Of a stretch of DNA of 64,000 bases, positions 34,140 through 42,330 are shown one piece after another (within the stretch, counting starts at the first letter, position 1; every line of letters begins with the position of its first letter). The translations under genes and the position numbers were made by a program. This stretch comes from Streptomyces sp. XM4193 (lineage in GTDB: Bacteria; Actinomycetota; Actinomycetes; Streptomycetales; Streptomycetaceae), in assembly GCF_023072595.1 (NCBI RefSeq), contig NZ_JALLGK010000002.1:372001-436000 (forward strand), written 5' to 3'. A model generated the notes under the pieces. It saw only the letters and a program-made list of their open reading frames with translations, searched no databases and was not told where the DNA came from.

Positions 34140-34481
34140 TCATGGCAGACCGATGATCCTGATCACTTCCTCGTGCACCTGATTCTGAATCCTTCGTAGT
34201 GGTTCGCCGCCGGTGATCTCGTCAGTGGCGCGGTCGATCTGCCATTCGATGAAAGTCGGCGAGAACCAGATCAGGCGCACCAGTTGGGTGTTCGCGACAT
34301 CGCCCAGCGGCGGGATGGTGGCAAGGAGTTTTACGTAGGCCTCTCCGTCTGCCGGATCGAATTTTCCCTCTCTGAGTTTCCCCAGGAAGCCTGTCTCGAT
34401 GTCCCAGGCGTTGTCCAACGCCTCGAGAAGGTCTTTCATCTCGCTCCTGAAATCGCCCGTGCGGTACGAGGTCCTGCTCAT
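34140..34481 (-). CDS. Hypothetical protein (113 aa)
   Basis: A 113-residue acidic cytosolic protein I do not recognise. It is all-helical by appearance: EMKDLLEALDNAWDIETGFLGKLREGKFDPADGEAYVKLL, then LVRLIWFSPTFIEWQIDRATDEITGG. ATG 34481 is chosen because the first 14 codons have G/C third positions; a second ATG at 34439 has a better Shine-Dalgarno (AGGAGCGAG). Overall composition is less GC-biased than its neighbours, hinting at an accessory gene. Small helical acidic proteins next to nothing related are sometimes immunity proteins, but there is no toxin here. Confidence 0.6.
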   Translation of the reverse strand: MSRTSYRTGDFRSEMKDLLEALDNAWDIETGFLGKLREGKFDPADGEAYVKLLATIPPLGDVANTQLVRLIWFSPTFIEWQIDRATDEITGGEPLRRIQNQVHEEVIRIIGLP

Positions 34482-34622
34482 CGTCCACGACCCGGGGTGT
34501 GGCCCGGCGAGGTCCCCGAGGAGCGAGGCGACGGGCCGCCCCCTGTTCGTCCACCGATGGTGGACATCGCGTCCACAACTGGCCCGTGGACAGAAAGAAC
34601 GCAGGTCGGCTCCAATGTTCCG

Positions 34623-35630
34623 GTGATCGATGCCCGGACTTCCGCCGCCTCCCGCCCGCAGCTCCCGCAGATGTCGGGCGCCGTGCTTGTGCTGGTCGCC
34701 ATCGCCCTGCTGCACACCGGCAGCGCGCTCGCGACCAAGCTGTTCCCCGCCCTGACGCCGGGCGGCACGACGTGGCTGCGACTGAGCTTCGCCGCGCTCT
34801 TCCTGCTGCTGATCACCGGGCGCTCCCTGCTGCGCGTGCTGCGCGAGGCCCGTACGACACGTGCGGATCTGCTGAGCATGGCGCTGCTGGGCACGGTGAG
34901 CGCCGGGATGATGCTGCTCTTCTCCGAGGCCGCCGCCCGGCTGCCGTTGGGCACAGCGGTGGCCATCGAACTGCTGGGCCCGCTCGCGGTGGCGGTCGCC
35001 TCCTCGCGGCGGGTGCTGGAGCTGGGGTGGCTGGCGCTCGCGGCGGGCGGGGTGCTGCTCCTGACCGAGCCGTGGTCGGGCTCGACCAGCCTGACCGGGG
35101 TGCTCTTCGGGCTCGGTTCGGCCCTGTGCTGGGCGCTGTACGTCATCGGTACCGCGCAGGTCGGGAGCAGGCTGCCGGCTCGGCACGGACTCGCGGTCTC
35201 CCTCTCCGTCGCCGCCCTGGTGGCGGCCCCGGTCGGGGCTCCGGCGGCGCTGGCCGGACTGACCTGGGAGTACACCGCGGCCATCGCCGGGATCGCGGTG
35301 CTGATGCCGCTGATTCCCTTCGTGCTGGAGATGCAGGCGTTGCAGCGGATGGGCAAGACCGCCTACGGGACGCTGGCGGCGCTGGAGCCGGCGGTCAGCA
35401 CCGTCGCGGCGCTGGTGCTGATCTCCCAGAGCCCCACGCCGGTACAGGCGTTCGGGACGTTGCTGGTGGTGCTCGCCGGTGTCGGCGCGGCGCGTGCGGA
35501 CGCGCGGGCGCGCGGCGGGGAGCGCGGGGTGGTGGCCGCGCACAGCCCCGCCGCAGTCCAAGCCGAGCCGTCCGTCCACGGGACGGAGCCCCGGGACGCC
35601 GAGGGCGAGGGCTGCGGCCGGCCGGCCTGA
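34623..35630 (+). CDS. EamA-family (DMT) transporter, RhtA-like
   Basis: A 335-residue protein with ten transmembrane helices and the two EamA repeats (first from VLVLVAIALLHTGSALATKLF, second from VLFGLGSALCWALYVIGTAQVG). RhtA-type members export threonine, homoserine and other amino acids or metabolites. GTG 34623 is the most likely start, with a weak ribosome site; a later ATG before GAVLVLVAIALL (about 34671) is possible. The C-terminus carries a hydrophilic tail of about 50 residues. Divergent from the orphan 113-residue gene. Substrate unknown. Confidence 0.82.
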   Translation: MIDARTSAASRPQLPQMSGAVLVLVAIALLHTGSALATKLFPALTPGGTTWLRLSFAALFLLLITGRSLLRVLREARTTRADLLSMALLGTVSAGMMLLFSEAAARLPLGTAVAIELLGPLAVAVASSRRVLELGWLALAAGGVLLLTEPWSGSTSLTGVLFGLGSALCWALYVIGTAQVGSRLPARHGLAVSLSVAALVAAPVGAPAALAGLTWEYTAAIAGIAVLMPLIPFVLEMQALQRMGKTAYGTLAALEPAVSTVAALVLISQSPTPVQAFGTLLVVLAGVGAARADARARGGERGVVAAHSPAAVQAEPSVHGTEPRDAEGEGCGRPA

Positions 35631-35733
35631 GACGGACAGCCGCCGCTTCCGAAGAGGTCGGGTTTCCGGATGCCCTGCCTCGGCGCTCCTATATGCCGTT
35701 GATGTTATATGTCCGAGCGGTTATGTTCGTGGG

Positions 35734-36114
35734 GTGAGCCTGCCTTTCGACGCACTGGCCGACCCCACCCGGCGGCGACTTCTGGACCTTTTGCGCGAAC
35801 GTCCCCGGCCGGTGGGGGAGTTGGTCGACGAGCTGGAGATGAGCCAGCCCCGGGTCTCCAAGCATCTGCGGGTGCTGCGCGAGGCCGGGCTTGTCACCGT
35901 GCGCGTCGATGCCCAGCGGCGGTGGTACGAGCTGCGACCGCAGCCGCTGGCCGAGCTGGACGCCTGGCTGGCGCCCTACCGTCGGCTGTGGGGCGAAAGC
36001 CTCGACGCACTGGAGCGCCACCTGGACGCCCGGCCCGAGCAGCCGGGCCGTGCGGACGGCTCCGGGGGCCCGAAGTGCCCGGACGGCGAAGGCGGTTCGC
36101 AGCGGGGCGAGTGA
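35734..36114 (+). CDS. ArsR-family transcriptional regulator
   Basis: A 126-residue winged-helix repressor: SLPFDALADPTRRRLLDLLRERPRPVGELVDELEMSQPRVSKHLRVLREAGLVTVRVDAQRRWYELRP, broken here as continuous reading of residues 2-70. No metal-binding Cys pair is present, so it is probably the kind of ArsR paired with SRPBCC proteins rather than a metal sensor. GTG 35734 starts at the family's usual position. An AT-rich patch (ATATGCCGTTGATGTTATAT at 35692-35711) just upstream could be its operator. The SRPBCC gene follows 77 bases downstream. Confidence 0.85.
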   Translation: MSLPFDALADPTRRRLLDLLRERPRPVGELVDELEMSQPRVSKHLRVLREAGLVTVRVDAQRRWYELRPQPLAELDAWLAPYRRLWGESLDALERHLDARPEQPGRADGSGGPKCPDGEGGSQRGE

Positions 36115-36191
36115 GCCGGGGAGCAGGAGCAGAGGCGGGCGAAGCAGTCCGCACGGAAGCCGCTCGGTGCGGCGAAGGAGCAGTGAGCGCG

Positions 36192-36626
36192 ATGAACGAG
36201 AACGGTGTCCTCACCACGCACGGCGGCAGGCCGGCCCTGCGCTTCGAGCGCCGGCTGGCGCACGGCAGGGAGAGAGTCTGGCAGGCGGTGACCGACCCTG
36301 CCGAGCTGAGCAGGTGGTACCCGTTGCGCGTGGTGGGGCTGGAGCCCCGCGTCGGCGGGCGCATCTCCTTCGACGACGGCGAGGGGACGATCTACCCGGC
36401 CACCGTCACCGACTTCGAACCGCCGCTGCTCTTCGCCTTCGACGAGCACGACCCGGCGGACCCGGACCGCGAGCAAGACGACCACCTCAGGATCGAGCTG
36501 CACGAGGATCCGGCCGGCTGCCTGCTGGTCTTCACCCACGTCATGACCGATCCCTCGACCGCCGACGGCGTCAGCACCGGCTGGCGCGCCTGCCTGGACG
36601 CGCTGGCTGCGGCGCTCGACGCGTAG
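36192..36626 (+). CDS. SRPBCC / AHSA1-type domain protein
   Basis: A 144-residue START-like protein of the activator of Hsp90 ATPase homologue (AHSA1) family: RLAHGRERVWQAVTDPAELSRWYPL, GGRISFDDGEGTIYPATVTDFEPPLLFAF and a C-terminal helix GWRACLDALAAAL. The fold binds hydrophobic ligands in a helix-grip pocket. Pairs of ArsR and AHSA1-type genes are common; the ligand and job are usually unknown. ATG 36192 chosen; a GTG at 36183 sits too close to AAGGAG to be the start. Confidence 0.82.
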   Translation: MNENGVLTTHGGRPALRFERRLAHGRERVWQAVTDPAELSRWYPLRVVGLEPRVGGRISFDDGEGTIYPATVTDFEPPLLFAFDEHDPADPDREQDDHLRIELHEDPAGCLLVFTHVMTDPSTADGVSTGWRACLDALAAALDA

Positions 36627-36675
36627 CGGCAGCCCTTCGCGTCGGCAGCCCTTCGCGCCCGGGCAGTCCGCATCC

Positions 36676-36722
36676 GGAGTCCGCGCCCGGGAGTCCGCGC
36701 CCGGGAGTCCGCGCCCGGGAGT
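36676..36722. repeat. 14-bp tandem repeat, about 3.6 copies
   Basis: GGAGTCCGCGCCCG begins at 36676, 36690 and 36704, with a partial copy at 36718. A separate 16-bp unit (CGGCAGCCCTTCGCG) occurs twice just before it (36627-36658). Both lie in the gap between converging SRPBCC and yaaA genes. Confidence 0.75.
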
Positions 36723-36846
36723 TCGGGTCGATCCGGGCCGGTCGTGCGTGCGGGTCGGTCGTGAGCCCGGCCGGGCCGGCCGGTCGTGCGGGGCGGTCGT
36801 TCCCCGCTCACCGCCCGTCGGTGACGACGGGCCGGAGGGACGGGCT

Positions 36847-37653
36847 TCAGTGCACGTCGGTGACGACGACGTCCAGCTGCCAGGTGCGGCCGGCGCGTGT
36901 CGGGGGAGCGGTCTCGACCCGGAAACCCAGCTCGCCCAGGTGCGTCGCCAACTCCTCCGGCGTGCGCGGCGCCCGGGACGCGTCGGTGCGGAGCAGTGCA
37001 CGCACCAGACGGCCCTTGGTGGCCTTGTTGAAGTGGCTGACCACCGTGCGCTTCTCCACGCCCGACACGAGACGGGAGTGCAACACCCGTACGGTCGCGG
37101 TGCGTTCGGCGAGCGCGCCGCTCGGCTTCCACATCGCCCCGTACGCGGCCGACCGCAGGTCGAGCACCAGGCCCTCGCCCGCCGCGTCCGGCAGCACCTC
37201 CTCCAGCGGCTCGCGCCAGTAGGGCCCGAGGCCGCCGACGCCCGGCAGCTTGATGTTGCCCGAGCATCGGTAGGCGGGGATCGGATCGTCGACGGCGACC
37301 GCGCCCCAGAGCCCGGAGAAGATCAGCAGCGACTCCCGTGCGCGTGCCCGCGCGTCCGCGTCCAGCGTCGCCAGATCGAGCGAGTCGTAGAGGACGCCGG
37401 TGTAGATCTCGCCGGCCGGGCGGGTGGCCGCCCCGTGCAGTGCCGCGTTCACCGCGACCTCGGCGCGCAGGCCGTGGCTGAGGCCCAGCACCTCGCGGGC
37501 CTTCTCCTCGTCCTGCGAGCACAGCTCCACCAGCTCGTCCAGGACCGCCCGTCGCGCCGCCGTCAGCGCGGGCAGTCGCAGCGCCTCCAGGTCGAGTGCG
37601 GGACCGCTCTCGACCTTGGCCTTGCCCTCGGACGGCGGCAGCAGTACGAGCAC
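36847..37653 (-). CDS. yaaA: Peroxide stress protein YaaA (DUF328)
   Basis: A 268-residue cytosolic protein of the YaaA family, which limits intracellular iron and Fenton damage during peroxide stress in Escherichia coli. Family marks: start MLVLLPPSEGKAKV, YTGVLYDSLDLATLD, FSGLWGAVAVDDPIPAYR and VVSHFNKATKGRLVRALL. GTG start at 37653, just inside the region divergent from rnpB. Full family length; no anomaly. Confidence 0.88.
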   Translation of the reverse strand: MLVLLPPSEGKAKVESGPALDLEALRLPALTAARRAVLDELVELCSQDEEKAREVLGLSHGLRAEVAVNAALHGAATRPAGEIYTGVLYDSLDLATLDADARARARESLLIFSGLWGAVAVDDPIPAYRCSGNIKLPGVGGLGPYWREPLEEVLPDAAGEGLVLDLRSAAYGAMWKPSGALAERTATVRVLHSRLVSGVEKRTVVSHFNKATKGRLVRALLRTDASRAPRTPEELATHLGELGFRVETAPPTRAGRTWQLDVVVTDVH

Positions 37654-37788
37654 GGGTCACTCTCCTCGGTGCGTTCTGTGGGTCCGTGCGGGGCGGGCAC
37701 GGCAGCCTGCCAGGTTACGCGTTCCCCGGTGGCGCTCGATCCCGGTGGCGGGAATCGCACCCCCGGGCGCCGCGTAGGATGACGGTCG

Positions 37789-38214
37789 GCAGACGAGTCG
37801 TGCGGGCGGTCGCGTCGGGCCCGGTGAGAGCCGTACCCGCCGAGGAACGTCCGGACTCCGCAGAGCAGGGTGGTAGGTAACGCCTACCTGGGGCGACCCA
37901 CGGGAAAGTGCCACAGAAAGCAGACCGCCGGGGCCGTATCCGTACGGCACCCGGTAAGGGTGAAACGGTGGTGTAAGAGACCACCAGCGCCCAGGGTGAC
38001 CTGGGCGGCTCGGTAAACCCCACCCGGAGCAAGGTCAAGAACGGCCGTCCTCGCGAGAGGCCGGCCTGCGCGAATGTTCGAGGGCTGCTCGCCCGAGTTC
38101 GCGGGTGGACCGCACGAGGTCGATGGTGACATCGGTCCCAGATGGATGACCGCCTCCCGGCGGGCCGCAAGGCCCGTCGGAGACAGAATCCGGCGTACAG
38201 CACGGCTCGTCTGC
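37789..38214 (+). ncRNA. rnpB: RNase P RNA (type A)
   Basis: The conserved cores are present in order: GAGGAACGTCCGGACTCC with GCAGAGCAGGGTG, then CACAGAAAGCAGACCGCC, GGTAAGGGTGAAACGGTG, and near the end AGACAGAATCCGGCGTACAG. The closing P1 helix pairs GCAGACGAGTCGTG at the start with CACGGCTCGTCTGC at the end, which sets the ends at about 37789 and 38214. The length, about 426, is normal for Streptomyces. It is the catalytic subunit that matures the 5' ends of tRNAs. Confidence 0.95.
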
Positions 38215-38611
38215 CCTCGCCGCGCCCCGCCGGGCTGCGCTCCCGCAGTATCCGGCGCATCGGCGGCGCGACCTCTCCCGCGGTGCCGCGGACGGCCTGT
38301 TCGGCTTGAAATCCCTCAACCCCCGCGTGCGCGCGGTGCTGTGACGATGCGTCAGACACGGACCGCGTCCCGGTCCGCGCTCAGGGACGCATCCGTCCCA
38401 GCAGCTCAACGAGGTACACGTCCCGCTATGGCGTCATTGGTCCGGTAATGCTGGTGTGCGTCGGTTCTGGTGCGCCACTCTTCAACTGCCGCCGCCACAC
38501 GGACAGTCGGGCCGCTTCAGCAGCGCCCCGGCCCGGGTCGGCGGAGGCAGTTCAGCATCCGTGCGTTGACCGCGCCCGGTGCCGCTCGCAACCACCCACG
38601 GGAGAAGAAAG
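38215..38611. other. Intergenic region between rnpB and the peptidoglycan-binding gene
   Basis: About 397 bases without a convincing gene. It holds the rnpB 3' flank and the promoter/5' UTR of the downstream secreted protein. I looked for a ydaO-type (c-di-AMP) riboswitch, as found before some Streptomyces wall hydrolases, and did not see its conserved blocks. Confidence 0.45.
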
Positions 38612-39079
38612 ATGCGCAATCGACTCATGGCCAGGACCGTCGTCAGCCTCACCGCTGTCGCCGGCATCGCGGCGGGAACCCTCGCGGGCGCAGGTGTCGC
38701 CGCCGCACAGGCCGCGCCGGCCCAGCAGACCCAGCCGGCGACGGCGAGCGCCTTCGACGGCGACGTCACCACGCTGGCGGTGAACAACCTGGGCCTGACC
38801 GCCACGCAGGCGAAGAAGCTCCAGCGCTGGCTGAAGACGTACCACGGCTACAAGGGCGCCATCGACGGCAAGTTGGGGACCAACAGCTGGAAGGCGATGC
38901 AGCGCTTCCTGAAGAAGTACTGGAAGTACAACGACAAGATCGACGGGATCGTCGGGCCGAACACCATCAAGGCGCTCCAGCGCTACCTGAAGGCGCACCG
39001 GGGATACACCGGCGCGATCGACGGAATCGCGGGGCCCGGCACCAAGGCCGCCTTCAAGCGGATGGCCAACGCCTTCTGA
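38612..39079 (+). CDS. Secreted peptidoglycan-binding protein
   Basis: A 155-residue exported protein. Signal peptide residues 1-36 (cleavage near AAAQAAPA). The mature part is almost wholly three short repeats of a peptidoglycan-binding type: KKLQRWLKTYHGYKGAIDGKLG, MQRFLKKYWKYNDKIDGIVG and LQRYLKAHRGYTGAIDGIAG. Each has the IDG-x-x-G turn typical of PG_binding_1-like repeats that bind the glycan wall. No catalytic domain is attached. ATG 38612 has GGGAGAAG upstream. It could be a wall scaffold or a regulator of a separate hydrolase. A strong terminator follows. Confidence 0.82.
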   Translation: MRNRLMARTVVSLTAVAGIAAGTLAGAGVAAAQAAPAQQTQPATASAFDGDVTTLAVNNLGLTATQAKKLQRWLKTYHGYKGAIDGKLGTNSWKAMQRFLKKYWKYNDKIDGIVGPNTIKALQRYLKAHRGYTGAIDGIAGPGTKAAFKRMANAF

Positions 39080-39135
39080 TCCCTCGGTGAGCCCGGCCGG
39101 GCCGTCGCTGAGCGGCGACGGCGCGCAGGCCACCG

Positions 39136-39170
39136 GAGAGCGGCGTGCCCCACTCGGGCACGCCGCTCTC
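39136..39170. terminator. Bidirectional terminator hairpin
   Basis: Perfect 15-bp inverted repeat (GAGAGCGGCGTGCCC, arms 39136-39150 and 39156-39170) with a 5-base loop, between the converging peptidoglycan-binding and protease genes. Confidence 0.82.
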
Positions 39171-39253
39171 GTACGTGGGCGACGGCCGTTCGTCGCGGCA
39201 CCGGGTCCGACCGGTGCCGCGGTCACCGCCGGCACGCCGGTCGGGCAGTCGGC

Positions 39254-40021
39254 TCAGTAGCCGATGGTCAGTCCGAGCGTGGAGAGGACCGGCACCACCG
39301 GCTGGTAGTAAGTCCGGCCGCCGGTCGCGCAGTTGCCGCTGCCGCCGACGAGGATGCCGAGCGCGGTGCCTCCTGCGAGCACCGGACCGCCGCTGTCGCC
39401 GGGTTCGGCGCAGATGTTGGTGCTGAAGAGGCCGGTGACGGCGCCCTCGGGGTAGTTGATCGTCTGGTTGAGCGCGAGCACGGTGCCGCAGAGATGCCCG
39501 GTGGTCGACCCGAACCGGCAGACCGACTGGCCCACCGACGGACTGCCCGCGCCGGTCACCCGAACCGGGGCGCCGCCGCCGACGACCTCGCTCGGGTAGT
39601 CGAGATCCGGATTGGTGTAGCGCACCACCGACCAGGAGGAGCCGGGGAACTGTGCCGCGTGCGTCGTGCCGACCGGCACGGTGAGCCCCGCGTCCGCGTA
39701 CCACTGGGTGCCCGCGGTGCCGCAGTGCCCGGCCATCAGGCCGAAGTAGTCGCTGCCGTCGGTGGCGTTGTACGCGACCATGCAGCGACCGCCGCCGGTG
39801 AACAGCGTCTGCCCGCCGCGTACGGCGTCCACCGCGGCCGGTGTGCGCGTGCTCTGCGGCGCGGCAGCTGTTGTCGTGTCCGGGCCCGAGGCGGCGGCCG
39901 GGTGCGGGGCCGCGAGTCCGAGAGCGAGCGCCGCGCACAGCGCCCCGAGGAGCGCCACCGCTCGGGCGCGGACTGCGCGGCTGCCGGGTCTGTGCCTCAA
40001 CTGCGTGGTGACCGGGGTCAT
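39254..40021 (-). CDS. Secreted S1-family serine protease (streptogrisin-like)
   Basis: A 255-residue exported protease. A basic N-terminus and signal peptide end near AAPHPAAA (residue 45). The mature enzyme begins around VRGGQTLFTGG. Catalytic triad: His in GLMAGHCG (near residue 99), Asp in NPDLDY (near 138), Ser in EPGDSGGP (near 208). Three disulfide Cys pairs are placed as in streptogrisins A/B. Only about 20 residues separate signal and mature part, so it lacks the classic 70-80 residue folding propeptide. ATG 40021 has AGGAGGGTGAA upstream. A 7-bp tandem repeat lies 118-208 bases upstream. Confidence 0.88.
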   Translation of the reverse strand: MTPVTTQLRHRPGSRAVRARAVALLGALCAALALGLAAPHPAAASGPDTTTAAAPQSTRTPAAVDAVRGGQTLFTGGGRCMVAYNATDGSDYFGLMAGHCGTAGTQWYADAGLTVPVGTTHAAQFPGSSWSVVRYTNPDLDYPSEVVGGGAPVRVTGAGSPSVGQSVCRFGSTTGHLCGTVLALNQTINYPEGAVTGLFSTNICAEPGDSGGPVLAGGTALGILVGGSGNCATGGRTYYQPVVPVLSTLGLTIGY

Positions 40022-40138
40022 TTCACCCTCCTGGAGGGGTGCGGGGGACGGGGAGTCCGTACGGGCGTCGCCAGTGTCGGACCACCGCATCCCGCCCACA
40101 AGACCTCGGGAACCCTGCGCAGTGCAATCATCACCCGC

Positions 40139-40229
40139 GGCGACCGGCGACCGGCGACCGGCGACCGGCGACCGGCGACCGGCGACCGGCGACCGGCGAC
40201 CGGCGACCGGCGACCGGCGACCGGCGACC
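40139..40229. repeat. Perfect 7-bp tandem repeat, 13 copies
   Basis: GGCGACC is repeated exactly 13 times without a mismatch. It lies between the protease promoter side and the end of the MerR gene (40257). Such perfect short arrays are prone to slippage; with a unit not divisible by three and a place upstream of a secreted protease it could vary promoter spacing. It is also simply unstable GC-rich sequence. Confidence 0.95.
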
Positions 40230-40256
40230 GGGCCGGCTGTGGGGCGTGCCCGCCCG

Positions 40257-41216
40257 TCACCCGGTCCGTACGTCGAAGACGGTCACCGGGTCGCCGCCCG
40301 CTCCCGCGCCGCTGTCCGACGCCGCCTCGCCGCGCGTACCGTTCCGGCCGGACTCCTCCGCCGACGGGAGCGCACCGCCGAAGACCGCCGGGCCCCGGAC
40401 GACCTGGCGGCCCAGGAGGGCGACCGCGTCGAGCCCGTTGCGGCGGATGTGGTCCTCGAAGGCGAGCAGTTGGAGGTAGCCGTCCGCGGCGTCCTGCACG
40501 CCGGTCGGATCGGCGGCGGCGGTCCTGGCGAAGGTGATCTCGACGCGCTGCGGCAGCGTGCCGTTCACCGCGCCGACCGTCTGGCCGGTACGGGCCTGCA
40601 CCCGCTCCTCCACCAGCGTGCGCGCCGCCCGGTCCAACGGAGGCCCGGGGCGTGCCAGCACCATCGGCCCGGCGCCGCTGCGGGTCGCGCTCTCCGGCAC
40701 CGCGGTCCAGGCCATCTCGGCGGGCGCACGGCCCAGCTCCGCCAACGCGTCGTGGAAGGCGCGCTCGACGGCGGGGGTGTCGACGGCCAGCGCGGAGAAC
40801 ATCTCGATCCGGCCCTCGGCGTCCTCCGGAATGCTCATGTCGACGACCACGCCGACCCAGTCCAGCGCGTCCGCCGGTTCACTGTGCGCGGTGAAGTCGG
40901 CCGGGTCGAAGTCGGCGACGTGCTCGGCGACCGCCAGGTAGAAGTCCTCGAAGTGCCTTCTGAGCTCCACCGATTCGCGCCACTTCGCGAAGTCGAAGCT
41001 CTCCGCTCCGACGAGCCCGGCCAACGGCACCTGCGCGCGGCGCAGCAGGTCCACGCTGAGCCCGCGGCGCAGCTGGGAGCGGTCGTAGCGGCGGTACCCG
41101 GACGCCGCGTCGACGGCCGCGGGCGACAGGATGCCGCGCTCGGCGTAGAGGCGCAGCGCCTTGTGCGACAGCCCGGTCAGCGTCGCGAACTCGCCGGTGG
41201 TCAGATCGTTGCTCAT
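40257..41216 (-). CDS. MerR-family transcriptional regulator
   Basis: A 319-residue regulator. The N-terminal MerR winged helix is residues about 5-70 (TTGEFATLTGLSHKALRLYAERGIL, YRRYDRSQLRRGLSVDLLRRAQ). The remainder lacks metal-binding Cys and includes a GyrI-like effector region (residues about 120-270), so it probably senses an organic ligand. AGGAGAACG precedes ATG 41216. Divergent from the S4-domain gene. The C-terminus ends in a Gly/Ala/Asp-rich tail. Confidence 0.8.
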   Translation of the reverse strand: MSNDLTTGEFATLTGLSHKALRLYAERGILSPAAVDAASGYRRYDRSQLRRGLSVDLLRRAQVPLAGLVGAESFDFAKWRESVELRRHFEDFYLAVAEHVADFDPADFTAHSEPADALDWVGVVVDMSIPEDAEGRIEMFSALAVDTPAVERAFHDALAELGRAPAEMAWTAVPESATRSGAGPMVLARPGPPLDRAARTLVEERVQARTGQTVGAVNGTLPQRVEITFARTAAADPTGVQDAADGYLQLLAFEDHIRRNGLDAVALLGRQVVRGPAVFGGALPSAEESGRNGTRGEAASDSGAGAGGDPVTVFDVRTG

Positions 41217-41370
41217 CGTTCTCCTGGGCTCCCGGGTCGACCGCGCGACCGCACGGTGCGCCACCAGCATGAGCGCTGCCCCTTGGGCAGGGTCCAGCCT
41301 CTGCGCGCGGGAGTCGGACGGATCCGCGGGAGGCCGGAAGCCCCGACCGTTCCTCCCTTAGGCTCGGGGC

Positions 41371-41748
41371 ATGGCTGGAGAAGGCAGTGTCCGTGTGGAC
41401 GTATGGGTCTGGTCGGTGCGGCTGGTCAAGACGCGGTCGCTGGCCGCGGCTGCCTGCAAGGCCGGGCATGTGCGGGTGAACGGCGATCGGGCCAAGCCCG
41501 CCCAGCCGGTGAAGGCGGGCGACGAGGTACGGCTCAGGCACGCCGGTCGCGAGTTCGTCGTCAAGGTGGTGACGCCGCTGCGCAAGCGGGTCGGCGCACC
41601 CGTCGCGGCCACCGCGTACGTCGACCACAGCCCGCCCCCGCCGCCGCGCGAGGCGGTCGCACCCGCCGGCCGCCGGGATCGCGGCGCCGGACGGCCGACC
41701 AAGCGGGACCGGCGCGAGACCGACCGCCTCCAGCGCCTCCAGCCCTGA
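41371..41748 (+). CDS. S4-domain RNA-binding protein (Hsp15-like)
   Basis: A 125-residue protein with an S4 fold at residues 8-65 (RVDVWVWSVRLVKTRSLAAAACKAGHVRVNGDRAKPAQPV, read as one unit). A basic C-terminal tail rich in Arg and Pro (REAVAPAGRRDRGAGRPTKRD) follows. Hsp15-type proteins bind stalled 50S subunits that carry nascent chains and help recycling. The ATG at 41371 is close to the MerR divergent promoter. Family length is normal. Confidence 0.86.
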   Translation: MAGEGSVRVDVWVWSVRLVKTRSLAAAACKAGHVRVNGDRAKPAQPVKAGDEVRLRHAGREFVVKVVTPLRKRVGAPVAATAYVDHSPPPPPREAVAPAGRRDRGAGRPTKRDRRETDRLQRLQP

Positions 41749-41835
41749 CCCTGCCGCCCCCGGAGACCGCGCCGACGGCCACGTACCCGACGCGCTCCCG
41801 CGCCCCCGGCGCCCGTGCGCACGCGTCCCGTCGCC

Positions 41836-41883
41836 GTGCGACCGACCAGCGGTGCGACCGGGCAGCGATGCGACCGAGCAGCG
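41836..41883. repeat. 16-bp tandem repeat, 3 copies
   Basis: Units GTGCGACCGACCAGCG, GTGCGACCGGGCAGCG and ATGCGACCGAGCAGCG follow each other directly at 41836, 41852 and 41868. They lie in the 253-base gap between the S4 gene and the small hypothetical gene. Confidence 0.75.
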
Positions 41884-42001
41884 GTGCGGCGGGGTCTTCG
41901 TTGCGCCGGTCGGGAGCGGGGCGGGCGTGGGGCTTCGGCGGCGTCGCACGGGTGGCGGCGCTCCGCTCGCGCGAGCGCGCCGTCTGTGCCCACGCTTGGG
42001 T

Positions 42002-42238
42002 ATGGAGAAGAAGCGTCCGGCGGAGCCCGAGTATCCCGTGGTGGTGGGGTCGTTCGGCGACAACAACCGCTACCGGCTGGTGTGGTTGCGAGGAGTGGGC
42101 TGGGAGCCGTTGGCGCACGAGGAGGTCGAGAGCCGGGTGCGGGAGGTCTTCCCGGACATCGACTTCGACGACCCCGAGCAGGTCCACTGGGTCGACGAGG
42201 CCGAGGAGTGGCCGGCCGGCCGGCCCGAGGACCCCTGA
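42002..42238 (+). CDS. Small conserved hypothetical protein (78 aa)
   Basis: A 78-residue acidic protein: KKRPAEPEYPVVVGSFGDNNRYRLVWLRGVGWEPLAHEEVESRVREVFPDIDFDD, noted here by its key pieces VVGSFGDNN, LVWLRG and WEPL. No known motif. Codon use is typical of the genome, which supports translation from ATG 42002. Between the S4 protein and the transporter genes; not obviously linked to either. Function unknown. Confidence 0.6.
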   Translation: MEKKRPAEPEYPVVVGSFGDNNRYRLVWLRGVGWEPLAHEEVESRVREVFPDIDFDDPEQVHWVDEAEEWPAGRPEDP

Positions 42239-42330
42239 GACGGACGCGCGGCAGGGCAGCCTTCGCCTCCGGCTAGCACCCGGATGACAAACGCGCCGTC
42301 GGGCGTGAGGCAAAGGCCGCACTCCGGGCA

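Noticed and set aside
38215..38611. ydaO-type riboswitch before the peptidoglycan-binding gene
   Set aside because: I looked for its conserved blocks and could not find them.
40139..40229. CRISPR array
   Set aside because: The unit is 7 bp with no spacers and no cas genes are present.
39762..42287. An 841-codon plus-strand open frame across the 7-bp repeat
   Set aside because: Kept open by the GGCGACC repeat, antisense to the protease start and MerR gene, without conserved motifs.
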